43,195 nt of DNA from an uncultured Methylopila sp. (GTDB taxonomy: Bacteria > Pseudomonadota > Alphaproteobacteria > Rhizobiales > Methylopilaceae): NCBI GenBank assembly GCA_902168115.1, contig CABHPB010000076.1, positions 1-43,195 of the forward strand, given 5' to 3'. Under the pieces are notes generated by a model that was not told where the DNA came from, searched no databases, and saw nothing but the letters and a program-made list of their open reading frames with translations. Shown in pieces: positions 23,593-31,366 of the stretch; positions within the stretch are counted from its first letter, which is position 1; each line of letters starts with the position of its first letter. A program made the position numbers and the translations under genes.

Positions 23593-24396
23593 TCAGGGCG
23601 CCGCGTTCGCCGCTGTGGCGAGATCGGCCAGAAAACTTTTGACGCGCGCGGCGTTGGAGCCGAAATCGGACGGGCCGATCCGGGAGGCCGAGCGCATGTC
23701 GACCCGGGCGCCGTCGCCCTCCGGGCGGATGCGGATCGTCACGTCCTCCGACAGCCCGAGGATCATGGTGCTGGCGACGGCCTCGATCCGGCCGCGCGGA
23801 GGTCCGCCGCGGGGGTAGGAGGTGGGGCCGAGAAGGCGCCACTTGCGATCCTCGACAAGCCCGAGCGCGAGGTTCGAGACCTCCTCCGGCGATAGCTGCA
23901 GCGACAGGCTCTTCACGTCCGGATAGTGCGCGCGCTGGCTCTCGGCCTGCGCGGCGGGGATGTCTCCGGGCGCTGGAAGGTCTGCCTGGCCCCGATCGAA
24001 GCGCGCGCGGTCGAAGCGCGGCGGGTCGGCGAGGTCGGTCGACACGTCCGTCGTCGCGAGCGGCGCGGCGAAGCCGTTCGCGGTCGCGACATAGACCGGG
24101 CCGGCGAGCAGCAGGAGCGCGAGCGCGACCGCGAAGATCGCGCGCACGCCGCCGGTCCGGCCGGTCCGCCAGACGACGCCCATGGCGAGGATCGCGAGCG
24201 GAATGACGAGCGCGGCGAGCGCCAACCCCGACAGGAAGGCGGCGAAGCCGGCCGAGGCTTCGACCATGTGCGTGCGGACGAGAATGAAGGCGTAGAGCGT
24301 CACCAGCGCGGCGAACAGCGCGAGCGACGCGACGAAGCGCGCGAGGATCGAGGGCCGCGGCTTCTCGAACCGGGGCAGGGGCGACAGACGCTTCAT
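23593..24396 (-). CDS. DUF1499 domain membrane protein
   Basis: A 267-residue protein with three N-terminal membrane helices (ILARFVASLALFAALVTLYA, AAFLSGLALAALVIPLAILA, VRAIFAVALALLLLAGPVYV) and a soluble C-terminal DUF1499 domain (from about DLADPPRFDR to the end), including SYPRGGPPRGRIEAVASTMI, LSEDVTIRI and MRSASRIGPSDFGSNAARV, the family's best-kept stretch. The function of the family is unknown. The ATG overlaps the stop of the M48 protease gene as ATGA, so the pair is co-translated. Confidence 0.83.
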   Translation of the reverse strand: MKRLSPLPRFEKPRPSILARFVASLALFAALVTLYAFILVRTHMVEASAGFAAFLSGLALAALVIPLAILAMGVVWRTGRTGGVRAIFAVALALLLLAGPVYVATANGFAAPLATTDVSTDLADPPRFDRARFDRGQADLPAPGDIPAAQAESQRAHYPDVKSLSLQLSPEEVSNLALGLVEDRKWRLLGPTSYPRGGPPRGRIEAVASTMILGLSEDVTIRIRPEGDGARVDMRSASRIGPSDFGSNAARVKSFLADLATAANAAP

Positions 24397-25574
24397 TTGG
24401 CCGGCCCGCAGATGCGCTTGAGTGCGAGGTAGTCGGCCGCGTCCATGAGCGGCGTCGTCGGACCGTCGCCGGCGGCGTCGTCGATCGCGGCCTGTCGCTC
24501 GGCGGTCTGCGGGTGGGACGACAGCCAGTCCATGATCGAGGCGCCCTTGTCCGTCTTTCCGGGCTTGTCCGCCTCGCCCTTGTCCTTGTCCTTGTCCTCG
24601 GCCGCCTTGCCGTCCTCGCGGTCGCGCGCGGTGAGGCGCGTGAGCAGGGTGCCGACGGCCTTCGCGTCCGCGCCGAGCGACTTCATGATCCCGACCGCAT
24701 ACATGTCGGCGTCCCGCTCGGCCTCGCGGGAGTAGGAGGCCTCGCTCGCCGCCTGCGCGATGGCGATCGCCGCCGCGCCGCCGACGAAGTCGCCGATCAC
24801 GAAGCCGAGCACCAGCGAGGTGCCGCCGGCCGCGAGCGCGTGGCGGGTGCCGTCGCGATGGGCGACATGGCCGATCTCGTGGGCGAGCACGCCGGCGACC
24901 TCGTCGCCCGAGATGGATTCCTGCAAGAGGCCGTCCATCAGGTAGATCGGCCCGCCCGGCAGCGCGAGCGCGTTCACCATCTCGGTGCGGACCGCGATGA
25001 TCTGGATCGGGACAGGCAAGCCCGCGGCGTCCGACAGGCGCTTCGACAGTCGGTCGAGCGCCTCGCGGCCGGGCCGCTCCTGCGAGCCCGCGCCGCATTC
25101 GAAGTCGCCGGGCCCGGTGGGCAGCATGGCGCGCAGCTGGACGTCCGCGGCCCGCCCCATGCGCTGGTCGACGCTCCAGGGCAGCATGGGCGTCACGGCG
25201 GCGGCGATCTGGGGGATGCCGAAGAAGCCGAAGATCGTCAGCGAGACGACGGCGAACAGGCTCCAGAACACGACCTTGCGGGTCGTGCCGCTCTCCGCGA
25301 CGAGCCTCGCGCCGAGCCTGGGGGCGACCCGCCGCGTCTGGTCGGCGAGGGCGGCGTCGCGGATTTCGAGGCGAGCCAGCGGCGGCCCGCCGTCGCGCGT
25401 CAGCCGGAGCATGCCGTCCGGCGCAGAAAGTTCGCGCAGCGCCTCGTAGGGCCAGCCGTCGAGCCGGCTGCCGTCGGGGCGCAGGATGAGGAGGTCGTGC
25501 TCGAGCGAGACATGGACGTCCTGCCGACGGCTGGTCAGCCCGTCGAAGAACACGGCGGTCCCGGTCGTGGTCAC
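24393..25574 (-). CDS. M48-family membrane-bound zinc metalloprotease
   Basis: A 393-residue protease. An N-terminal soluble domain (about 1-95) with a hydrophobic helix at about 101-122 precedes the M48 domain: the zinc motif HEIGH (232-236) in VLAHEIGHVAHRDGTRHALA and the third ligand Glu286 in YSREAERDAD. A second hydrophobic stretch (TSLVLGFVIGDFVGGAAAIA) follows the motif, as in the HtpX/Ste24 type. A Lys/Asp-rich insert (about 322-345) is probably disordered. The start is GTG at 25574. It lies between the YjgN-like and DUF1499 genes on the same strand; the YjgN/M48 pairing suggests a role in membrane protein quality control. Confidence 0.88.
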   Translation of the reverse strand: MTTTGTAVFFDGLTSRRQDVHVSLEHDLLILRPDGSRLDGWPYEALRELSAPDGMLRLTRDGGPPLARLEIRDAALADQTRRVAPRLGARLVAESGTTRKVVFWSLFAVVSLTIFGFFGIPQIAAAVTPMLPWSVDQRMGRAADVQLRAMLPTGPGDFECGAGSQERPGREALDRLSKRLSDAAGLPVPIQIIAVRTEMVNALALPGGPIYLMDGLLQESISGDEVAGVLAHEIGHVAHRDGTRHALAAGGTSLVLGFVIGDFVGGAAAIAIAQAASEASYSREAERDADMYAVGIMKSLGADAKAVGTLLTRLTARDREDGKAAEDKDKDKGEADKPGKTDKGASIMDWLSSHPQTAERQAAIDDAAGDGPTTPLMDAADYLALKRICGPAK

Positions 25575-25685
25575 GGCGTACGCCTCACAGATTCCGAAGC
25601 GCGCCGAAGTCCCGTCGGCGCGCCGAAGCGCAGTTGTGCCAGAGGCCGCGCGCCGCCGCCACTTCGCCGAAGGGGTCGTGCCTCG

Positions 25686-26894
25686 TCAGAAGCCGCCGAA
25701 GTCGATCGCGTCCGCGATGCCCTCGCCGAAGGCGTTGGCCTCCGGCGTCGTCGACTGCGCCGCCATCAGCGCGCCGAGCCCGTGGATCTCGCAGCTCTCG
25801 AACGACTTCCGCCAGATCGGGCGGACGCCGAACACCTGCCAGAGCGCCGCGAAGACGAGGCCGACCAGGAAGTAGAAGGCGCCGAAGGCGACGAAGAACA
25901 CCAGCGGCGGCCGGGTCTGCGCCGACATGCCTTCCAGCACGCCGCCCGAATAGAGCGCCGCGCCGATGCCGAAGCCGAGCGCGCCGACGATCAGGCCGAA
26001 CAGCAGGGCGACGCCGAGATAGCCGAGATAGACCTTGAAGAAAGCGAAGTTGCCGAGGTCGCAGGCGGCCGCGGCGGGGCCGACGCTGCACCCGTTCGCC
26101 CACCAGCGGAACTCGACGGCCCAGTAGACCGGGACGAGGACGATGAAGCCGATCACGCTGACGAGGATGAGCGTGTGCACCGGCGAGGCCGCGCCGATGT
26201 TGCCGGTCGCCTCCATGCCGGCGACGAAGGCGATCGGGCCGCCGATCACCACGATGGCCGCGATCCAGACCACGAGCGTGCGCCAGAACAGCTGGCCGCC
26301 GGTCGAGGAGAACGCGCCCTGCTGGTCGCCGTACCAGGTGTTGGTCATCTTGTAGCGCTCGAGGCCCGCGCGCATCCACGGATAGGCGAGGCCAAGCGTC
26401 AGCACGGTCAGGAGCAGCCACAGCAGCGAGCGCCAGGCGTAGCCCCAGCCCGAGCCGGACTGCTGGAAGCGCACGCCGCGCCAGATGGTGCGGGTCAGCC
26501 GGTAGCGGCGGGCGCGATAGAGCGCGTATTGCGCCAGCAAGAGCAGCGCGAAGCCGTAGAGCCCTTGCGCGACCGCCGCCGCCTCCGCGCCCATGTAGAG
26601 CGGCGCGAGGAACAGCATGGCGTAGAACGGCACGAGGACGGCGACCGCGATCAGGAAGCCGATGAACAGTTCGACGCCGCGGCCGGTGTATTCGAGGAAG
26701 TCGCCGTCGACCTCAGTGTTGTTCCAGAGGAACCGGCGCACGTTGGTCATGTACCAGAAACGGTAGATGCCCAGCGTGATGATCGTGAGGAACAGACCCT
26801 TCAGCACGACCGGGAACATCGCGCGGGCCGAGCCGTGGAATTTCGGCCGGACCGACTCGGTCCACGACGAGTCGCTGACTGCTGGAATGTCCAT
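25686..26894 (-). CDS. YjgN family (DUF898) membrane protein
   Basis: A 402-residue integral membrane protein. The N-terminal KFHGSARAMFPVVLKGLFLT, ITLGIYRFWYMTNVRRFLWN and the second copy LTLGLAYPWMRAGLERYKMT plus NTWYGDQQGAF are the repeated DUF898/YjgN signature (TLGIY-x-FW, R-x-L-x-N). About eight helices are expected. Function is unknown. It is first of a three-gene minus-strand set with M48 protease and DUF1499; 111 bases separate it from the protease gene, with no obvious hairpin. A GGGGGGCGG run precedes the ATG. Confidence 0.85.
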   Translation of the reverse strand: MDIPAVSDSSWTESVRPKFHGSARAMFPVVLKGLFLTIITLGIYRFWYMTNVRRFLWNNTEVDGDFLEYTGRGVELFIGFLIAVAVLVPFYAMLFLAPLYMGAEAAAVAQGLYGFALLLLAQYALYRARRYRLTRTIWRGVRFQQSGSGWGYAWRSLLWLLLTVLTLGLAYPWMRAGLERYKMTNTWYGDQQGAFSSTGGQLFWRTLVVWIAAIVVIGGPIAFVAGMEATGNIGAASPVHTLILVSVIGFIVLVPVYWAVEFRWWANGCSVGPAAAACDLGNFAFFKVYLGYLGVALLFGLIVGALGFGIGAALYSGGVLEGMSAQTRPPLVFFVAFGAFYFLVGLVFAALWQVFGVRPIWRKSFESCEIHGLGALMAAQSTTPEANAFGEGIADAIDFGGF

Positions 26895-26987
26895 ACCGCC
26901 CCCCTGGTATCGCCGCGCCGCTTAGATCACGAAATCTCCAGCGAGGCGAGATCAGCGGTTTGTCGTCCGGCCGGCCGATCAGGTTCA

Positions 26988-28367
26988 TCAGGCGGCGCGG
27001 ATATTCTCCTTCACCGTCCAGTCCTGCGCCCTGTCGAGCGCCCGTCCAAGCCGCTCGAACAGCTCGTCGATCTGGCTTTCCGAGATGACGAGCGGCGGGC
27101 AGATCGCGACCGCGTCGCCGATGGCGCGCACGATCAGGCCCTCCTCCTGCGCGAAGGCGACGGCCTTCGCCGCCACGGCCTTCTTCGGATCGAAGGCGCG
27201 CTTCGACGCCTTGTCCGCGACGACCTCGACCGCCCCGACGAGACCGAGCCCGCGCGCCTCGCCGACGAGCGGATGGTCGGAGAATGCCGAGAGCCGCTTC
27301 TGGAAATGAGGCGTGATCGCCTGCACTTGGCCGAGAATATTCTCGCGCTCCATGATCTCCAGCGTCTTGAGGCCGACGGCGGCGGCGACCGGGTGGCCCG
27401 AATAGGTGAAGCCGTGGCCGAACACGCCGATCTTGGCGCTCTGGACGGTCAGCGCCTCGTCGATCCAGTCCGGGATGATGACGGCGCCAAGCGGCACATA
27501 GGCCGAGGTGAGAGCCTTCGCGACCGAGACGGTGTCGGGCTTCATGCCGAGCACGGTCGAGCCGAACCACTCGCCGAGCCTTCCAAAACCGCAGATCACC
27601 TCGTCGGCGATCAGCATCACGTCGTGCTTTTCGAGCACCGGCTGGATGGCCGCGAAATAGCCCTCCGGCGGCACGATCACGCCGCCGGCGCCCATGACCG
27701 GCTCGGCGATGAAGGCCGCGACCGTCTCCGGACCCTCCGCCTCGATCTGCGCGTCGAGCTCGGCGGCGAGGCGTTTCGAGAAGTCGAGCTCGCTCTCGCC
27801 CTCCTGCCCGAACCGCCAGTGATGCGGGCAGGCGGCGTGACGCACGCTCGACAGCGGCAGGTCGAAATCGAGGTGGTTGTTCGGCAGCCCGGTGAGGCTC
27901 GCGCTCGCGATCGTGACGCCGTGATAGGCCTTGATGCGGCTGATGATCTTTTTCTTTTCAGGCCGTCCGAGCGCGTTGTTGACGTACCAGACGAGCTTCA
28001 TCTGGGTGTCGTTCGCCTCCGAGCCGGAGGAGCAGAAGAACACCTTGGCGGCCTGGTTCGGCGCGATCTCCTTGAGCTTTTCGGCGAGCGCGATCGCCGG
28101 GTCGTGGCTCTTGCCGGTGAAGAGATGCGCGAAGGGCAGCTTGCGCATCTGCTCGGCGGCGGCGTCGACGAGCTCCTCGTTCCCGTGGCCGAGCGCGTTG
28201 CACCAGAGGCCCGCCATGCCCTCGATATAGGGCTTGCCGTCGACGTCGTAGACCAGAACCCCGTCGCCGCGCTCGAGGATGAGCGAGCCGGACTGCGGCA
28301 GCGTGGCGAGGTTCGAATAGGGGTGAAGAACGGTCGCGACGTCGCGCGCCTGAAGGTTCGTCAGCAT
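26988..28367 (-). CDS. Class III aminotransferase (omega-transaminase type)
   Basis: A 459-residue PLP-dependent aminotransferase. The cofactor lysine is Lys284 in VAKALTSAYVPLGAV; Asp in MLIADEVICGFGRLG binds the pyridine nitrogen; SSGSEANDTQMKL binds the phosphate, and SRIKAYHGVTIASASLTG is typical of the class. The MAGLWCNALGHGNEEL and HLFTGKSHDPAIALAEKLKE segments fit the pyruvate-linked omega-amino acid/diamine/taurine transaminases (SpuC-like group). Which amine it uses cannot be told from sequence. It is monocistronic here, with GGGACAGCC before the ATG. Confidence 0.9.
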   Translation of the reverse strand: MLTNLQARDVATVLHPYSNLATLPQSGSLILERGDGVLVYDVDGKPYIEGMAGLWCNALGHGNEELVDAAAEQMRKLPFAHLFTGKSHDPAIALAEKLKEIAPNQAAKVFFCSSGSEANDTQMKLVWYVNNALGRPEKKKIISRIKAYHGVTIASASLTGLPNNHLDFDLPLSSVRHAACPHHWRFGQEGESELDFSKRLAAELDAQIEAEGPETVAAFIAEPVMGAGGVIVPPEGYFAAIQPVLEKHDVMLIADEVICGFGRLGEWFGSTVLGMKPDTVSVAKALTSAYVPLGAVIIPDWIDEALTVQSAKIGVFGHGFTYSGHPVAAAVGLKTLEIMERENILGQVQAITPHFQKRLSAFSDHPLVGEARGLGLVGAVEVVADKASKRAFDPKKAVAAKAVAFAQEEGLIVRAIGDAVAICPPLVISESQIDELFERLGRALDRAQDWTVKENIRAA

Positions 28368-28504
28368 GGCTGTCCCGTTGGTCCGCCGCTCGGAGCGTCT
28401 CGACGAGACTTAGCCAAGCCGAGGCGGATGCGGAAGACGCAGGACCGTGCGGGCGCGCAGGTCGGCCCCCGCGCCCGCGCCGGACGCCCAACGGTTGCCG
28501 TGAC

Positions 28505-28741
28505 TCACCGGCGGCCGAGGCACAGGACGTCGAAGACGCCCTGACCCGCCTGCGCCGCGTCCGTTCCATCGCCCTGCGCCAGCGCGGCCGCCCCGATGCC
28601 GAGCGGCGCGACGAGAAGCGCGCCGACGATCGCGCCGCGGAGAAGCATCCCGGCGCGATCGCTTCGCGCGGCCGATCCGAGAAGGCGCCAGACCAACGCG
28701 ACGTTCCCGGCGAGCAGGGCTCCGATGAGGCAGCACAGCAT
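28505..28741 (-). CDS. Small two-helix membrane protein
   Basis: A 78-residue protein: MLCCLIGALLAGNVALVWRL is the first membrane helix and AGMLLRGAIVGALLVAPLGI with GAAALAQ the second. The tail is soluble with one Cys. A near-perfect GGAGGA lies 6 bases before the ATG at 28741, preferred to an in-frame ATG at 28762. It is divergent from the first DUF899 gene, and its promoter must overlap the nested dyad at 28754-28817, so the two genes are probably regulated together. No family is recognised. Confidence 0.6.
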   Translation of the reverse strand: MLCCLIGALLAGNVALVWRLLGSAARSDRAGMLLRGAIVGALLVAPLGIGAAALAQGDGTDAAQAGQGVFDVLCLGRR

Positions 28742-28753
28742 GTCGCATCCTCC

Positions 28754-28817
28754 ATCAATCAACCTGTATCTTGACTATCAATGTTATAATTGATTATCAA
28801 TACAAACGTTGATTGAT
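28754..28817. promoter_or_regulatory. Nested dyad of ATCAAT half-sites, candidate ArsR operator
   Basis: The outer arms ATCAATCAA (28754-28762) and TTGATTGAT (28809-28817) and the inner arms ATCAAT (28777-28782) and ATTGAT (28789-28794) share exactly the same centre (28785.5); TTGA (28771-28774) and TCAA (28797-28800) pair about it too. A further palindrome ATTGAT-T-ATCAAT lies at 28789-28801. A plausible plus-strand promoter, TTGACT (28771-28776), 18 bases, TATCAA (28795-28800), is embedded in it. The region serves the divergent genes at 28741 (minus) and 28858 (plus). The ArsR-type regulator at 30183 is the natural candidate to bind it. Confidence 0.65.
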
Positions 28818-28857
28818 TACGGCGGCGCCCAAGCCGTCGCAGGATGGGAGGCGCGTC

Positions 28858-29592
28858 ATGACCGAACAGGCGTTTGACCGGCCGTCGCCGGTGATCGTTG
28901 GACGACCGGAGTGGCTGAAGGCCCGTCGCGATCTGCTCGCGGAGGAGAAGAAGCTGACGGAGCTGAGGGACGAGCTGAGCCGCAGGCGGCGCCGGATGCC
29001 GTGGGTGCGGATCGACAGGCCGTACCGCTTCGAGGGCCCGGAGGGGGAGCTCTCGCTGGGCGACCTGTTCGCAGGCCGCAGCCAGCTCCTTGTCTACCAC
29101 CTGATGTTCCACCCCGACTGGGAGTGGGCCTGCAAGAGCTGCTCGTTCTGGGCGGACCATTTCGACGGGATGATCCCGCATCTCGCCGCGCGCGACGTCG
29201 CCTTCGCGGCGATCTCGCGGGCGCCCCGGGCCAGGCTCGCGCGGCAGGCGGAGCGCCTCGGCTGGCGCTTCCCGTGGGTCTCGACGCAAGGCGAGGACTT
29301 CAACGCCGACTTCGGCGTCTCCTTCCCGCCGGACGACGACGACGGCGCCTACAATTACGCCCCGCGCGAGGGCACCGACTATTCCGGCGCCGTCGAGCTG
29401 CCGGGCTTCAGCGTGTTCGTGCGCGACGCGGAGAGCGGCGCCGTGTTTCACAGCTACTCGACCTACGGCCGCGGCATCGAGCTGATGAACAGCGCCTACA
29501 GCGCGCTCGACCTCACGCCGGCCGGCCGAAACGAGGAGGGCCTCGCCCACACCATGGCCTGGGTCCGCCTCCACGACGACTACGCGGCGTGA
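28858..29592 (+). CDS. DUF899 thioredoxin-like protein, first copy
   Basis: A 244-residue member of DUF899, predicted thioredoxin-fold dithiol oxidoreductases of unknown substrate. Typical stretches are PEWLKARRDLLAEEKKLTEL, YRFEGPEGELSLGDLFAGRS, YHLMFHPDWEWACKSCSFWA with the CxxC pair, DVAFAAISRAPRARL and VFHSYSTYGRGIE. GGGAGG lies 7 bases before the ATG. A second DUF899 gene with a CPNC pair stands 1 kb downstream next to an ArsR-type regulator. The first copy is read from the promoter inside the nested dyad. Confidence 0.9.
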   Translation: MTEQAFDRPSPVIVGRPEWLKARRDLLAEEKKLTELRDELSRRRRRMPWVRIDRPYRFEGPEGELSLGDLFAGRSQLLVYHLMFHPDWEWACKSCSFWADHFDGMIPHLAARDVAFAAISRAPRARLARQAERLGWRFPWVSTQGEDFNADFGVSFPPDDDDGAYNYAPREGTDYSGAVELPGFSVFVRDAESGAVFHSYSTYGRGIELMNSAYSALDLTPAGRNEEGLAHTMAWVRLHDDYAA

Positions 29593-29613
29593 GGAGAGGC
29601 GGCACGGCGGTCG

Positions 29614-30003
29614 TCAGTCGAGGATGAGCCGGAGGTCGCCGTCGTCTTCGTGCGAGCGGAGTATATCGACCAGCCAGTCGAAGACTGTCGGGCCTCGTGC
29701 GGCTCGCGCTTCGTCGAGCTCGCGGGCGACGAAGACGCGGCTCTCCTGGTGGCAGGTCGCCAGCATCATCTCGAGCTGCCTCGTCGTTTCGGGATAGCCG
29801 AGATGCTGGCGGGACACGGCCGAGCTGGCCCAGCGGAACGTGAAACCCTCCTGCGGCGTCCCGAATCCCCCGCGAAGGACGTCATTGAACGCGTCGAGGT
29901 TCCTGCCCCAGGATAAGTCGGGCGTCAGCACGCGGCTGACTTCGTCGTAGAAGGCTTCGAGCGTTACGGTTCGCGCTCCGTCGATCGTGAATTCCGGCAT
30001 CAT
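29614..30003 (-). CDS. Barstar-family protein (ribonuclease inhibitor fold), orphan
   Basis: A 129-residue barstar-like protein. The family core is clear: a first strand and helix TIDGARTVTLEAFYDEVSRV, then WGRNLDAFNDVLRGGFGTP, and the end TVFDWLVDILRSHEDDGDLR. Barstar blocks the RNase barnase by covering its active site with an acidic helix; homologues serve as antitoxins or immunity proteins. No barnase-like or other toxin gene is next to it, so it is either an orphan immunity protein or has another partner. It is convergent with the first DUF899 gene (21 bases between stops). Confidence 0.82.
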   Translation of the reverse strand: MMPEFTIDGARTVTLEAFYDEVSRVLTPDLSWGRNLDAFNDVLRGGFGTPQEGFTFRWASSAVSRQHLGYPETTRQLEMMLATCHQESRVFVARELDEARAARGPTVFDWLVDILRSHEDDGDLRLILD

Positions 30004-30077
30004 CGCGATGACCCTTCATGCCAGCAGGACAGCGGCTCAGCGCGCTTGGGCGGTATGCCGGTATTCTTTCATGTGAT

Positions 30078-30122
30078 GATTGATCGCCCCGTCATCCAGA
30101 TGCGAGGCCCGGTCGATCAATC
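30078..30122. promoter_or_regulatory. Inverted GATTGATCG arms upstream of the ArsR gene
   Basis: GATTGATCG (30078-30086) and CGATCAATC (30114-30122) are perfect 9-base inverted arms 27 bases apart, in front of the ArsR-type gene at 30183. They contain the same heptamer (GATTGAT/ATCAATC) as the outer arms of the dyad at 28754-28817, but pointing the other way, so the same protein could bind both regions. Confidence 0.5.
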
Positions 30123-30182
30123 CTCCGGTTGAGAATCGGCCGGCGGTTCGGTCAGTCTTGGCCGTTCCGAAAGGCGAGGCGC

Positions 30183-30575
30183 ATGGCGGAGAGCGAAAAG
30201 GTCGTCCCGCTCCCGGACGCGGGAGACGGCCGCGAGGAGGCGCTGGACCGCGCCTTCTTCGCGCTGTCCGATCCGATCCGGCGGGCGATCCTCGACGAAC
30301 TCGACAAGGGCCCAAAGCTGGTCTCGGAGCTGGCGGAGCCGTTCGACGTCTCGCTGCAGGCGGTCTCGCGCCACATCCAGGTGCTGGTGCGCGCGGGGCT
30401 CGTGAGGCAGGAGCGCACCGGGCGCATCTCTCGCTGCAGCCTCGACGTCGGGCCGATGCTCGCCGCCGCTGTCTGGATCAACCGCTACACCAAGTATTGG
30501 GAAGCCCAGTTCGAGACGCTCGCGGCGCTGCTGCAGGACGCCGGCGCGCCGGACGAAAGGGAGCCGAAGCGATGA
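30183..30575 (+). CDS. ArsR-family winged-helix regulator
   Basis: A 130-residue transcription regulator. The winged helix spans about residues 18-95: ALSDPIRRAILDELDKGPKL, then VSELAEPFDVSLQAVSRHIQ with the recognition helix and VLVRAGLVRQERTGRISRCS as the wing. It lacks the metal-binding CxC motif of ArsR/SmtB, so it probably responds to something other than metal through the C-terminal part (AAAVWINRYTKYWEAQFETL), the pattern seen in regulators paired with SRPBCC or DUF899 proteins. The ATG at 30183 has AGGCGAGG upstream and replaces an extended start at 30129. It overlaps the second DUF899 gene as ATGA. Confidence 0.9.
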   Translation: MAESEKVVPLPDAGDGREEALDRAFFALSDPIRRAILDELDKGPKLVSELAEPFDVSLQAVSRHIQVLVRAGLVRQERTGRISRCSLDVGPMLAAAVWINRYTKYWEAQFETLAALLQDAGAPDEREPKR

Positions 30576-31183
30576 GCGACGCGAACGCCTACGCCGCCGG
30601 GAAGGACCGTCTCGCCGCCCTGAGGTCGCGGATCTCGGACCTGCGCCGGGAGATCCGTGAGATCCAGGGCGCGCTGGAGCCGGAGCAGGTGGACGACCAC
30701 GAATTCGCCGGTTGGGAAGGTCCCGCGCCGCTCTCAAAGCTGTTCGAGGGGCGGCGCGACCTGTTCGTCGTCCACAACATGGGCGCGTCCTGCCCGAACT
30801 GCACGCTCTGGGCGGACGGCTACAACGGCGTCTACCGGCATCTTGCGAGCCGGGCCGCCTTCGTGGTCGCGAGCCCCGACCCGACCGACATCCAGCGCCG
30901 CCTCGCCGAGGCGCGGGGCTGGCGCTTCCCGATGGTGAGCGATCCGGGCTCGGCCTTCGCCGCGAAGATGGGCTATGTCGACGGGGCCGGCAGGCCGCGG
31001 CCGGGCGTCTCCGCCTTCCAGCTGCGCGATGGGGGCATCTGGCGCGTCGCCGACGCCGGCTCGGAGCCGCTCGACGACTTCTGCATCGTCTGGCACCTGT
31101 TCGAGATGCTGCCCGGCGGCGCCGGGGGCTGGCGCGCCGAGCCGAGCGAGGAGGCGCAGGCCTCCCGCGCGGCGCGAGGGTAG
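30572..31183 (+). CDS. DUF899 thioredoxin-like protein, second copy
   Basis: A 203-residue DUF899 protein, shorter than the first copy. An N-terminal coiled helix (AALRSRISDLRREIREIQGA) precedes the thioredoxin-like domain: FEGRRDLFVVHNMGASCPNC TLWADGYNG carries the CPNC pair at about residues 73-76, then AFVVASPDPTDIQRRLAEAR and RGWRFPMVSDPGSAF-type strands. It is translationally coupled (ATGA) to the ArsR-type regulator and presumably is its main target. Substrate and partner are unknown; a role in redox or xenobiotic response is inference from fold and regulator. Confidence 0.9.
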   Translation: MSDANAYAAGKDRLAALRSRISDLRREIREIQGALEPEQVDDHEFAGWEGPAPLSKLFEGRRDLFVVHNMGASCPNCTLWADGYNGVYRHLASRAAFVVASPDPTDIQRRLAEARGWRFPMVSDPGSAFAAKMGYVDGAGRPRPGVSAFQLRDGGIWRVADAGSEPLDDFCIVWHLFEMLPGGAGGWRAEPSEEAQASRAARG

Positions 31184-31221
31184 GGGGCTGCGCTTCGCGA
31201 CCGGGCGACACCCTCGCCCTC

Positions 31222-31312
31222 GCCCCGGCCGGAGCGCCGGGGCCCATTACCGTCGACCTTTCAGACAGTCATGCCGCCATTGCGGTCATGGGTCCCGGAA
31301 CAAGTCCGGGAC
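31222..31312. repeat. Two hairpins between convergent genes, REP-like remnant
   Basis: GCCCCGG (31222-31228) pairs with CCGGGGC (31237-31243), and GTCCCGGA-acaag-TCCGGGAC (31292-31312) is a perfect 8-base stem preceded by GTCATG and followed by GACG. The second hairpin resembles the palindrome at 34987-35077 (CCCGGACAAGCCGGG). They may act as two-way terminators for the second DUF899 gene and the extensin-like gene; no T-run is present. Confidence 0.5.
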
Positions 31313-31366
31313 GACGGCAGCGGTTCGGGCGGGTCGGGCTAGAAACCTTCGCTCCAATGCCGCTCG

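Noticed and set aside
24513-28544. A plus-strand open frame of more than 1300 codons across the M48, YjgN-like and aminotransferase genes
   Set aside because: It is antisense to three clearly recognised minus-strand genes, is full of Arg/Asp/Ala-type residues typical of shadow frames in GC-rich DNA, and has no family motif.
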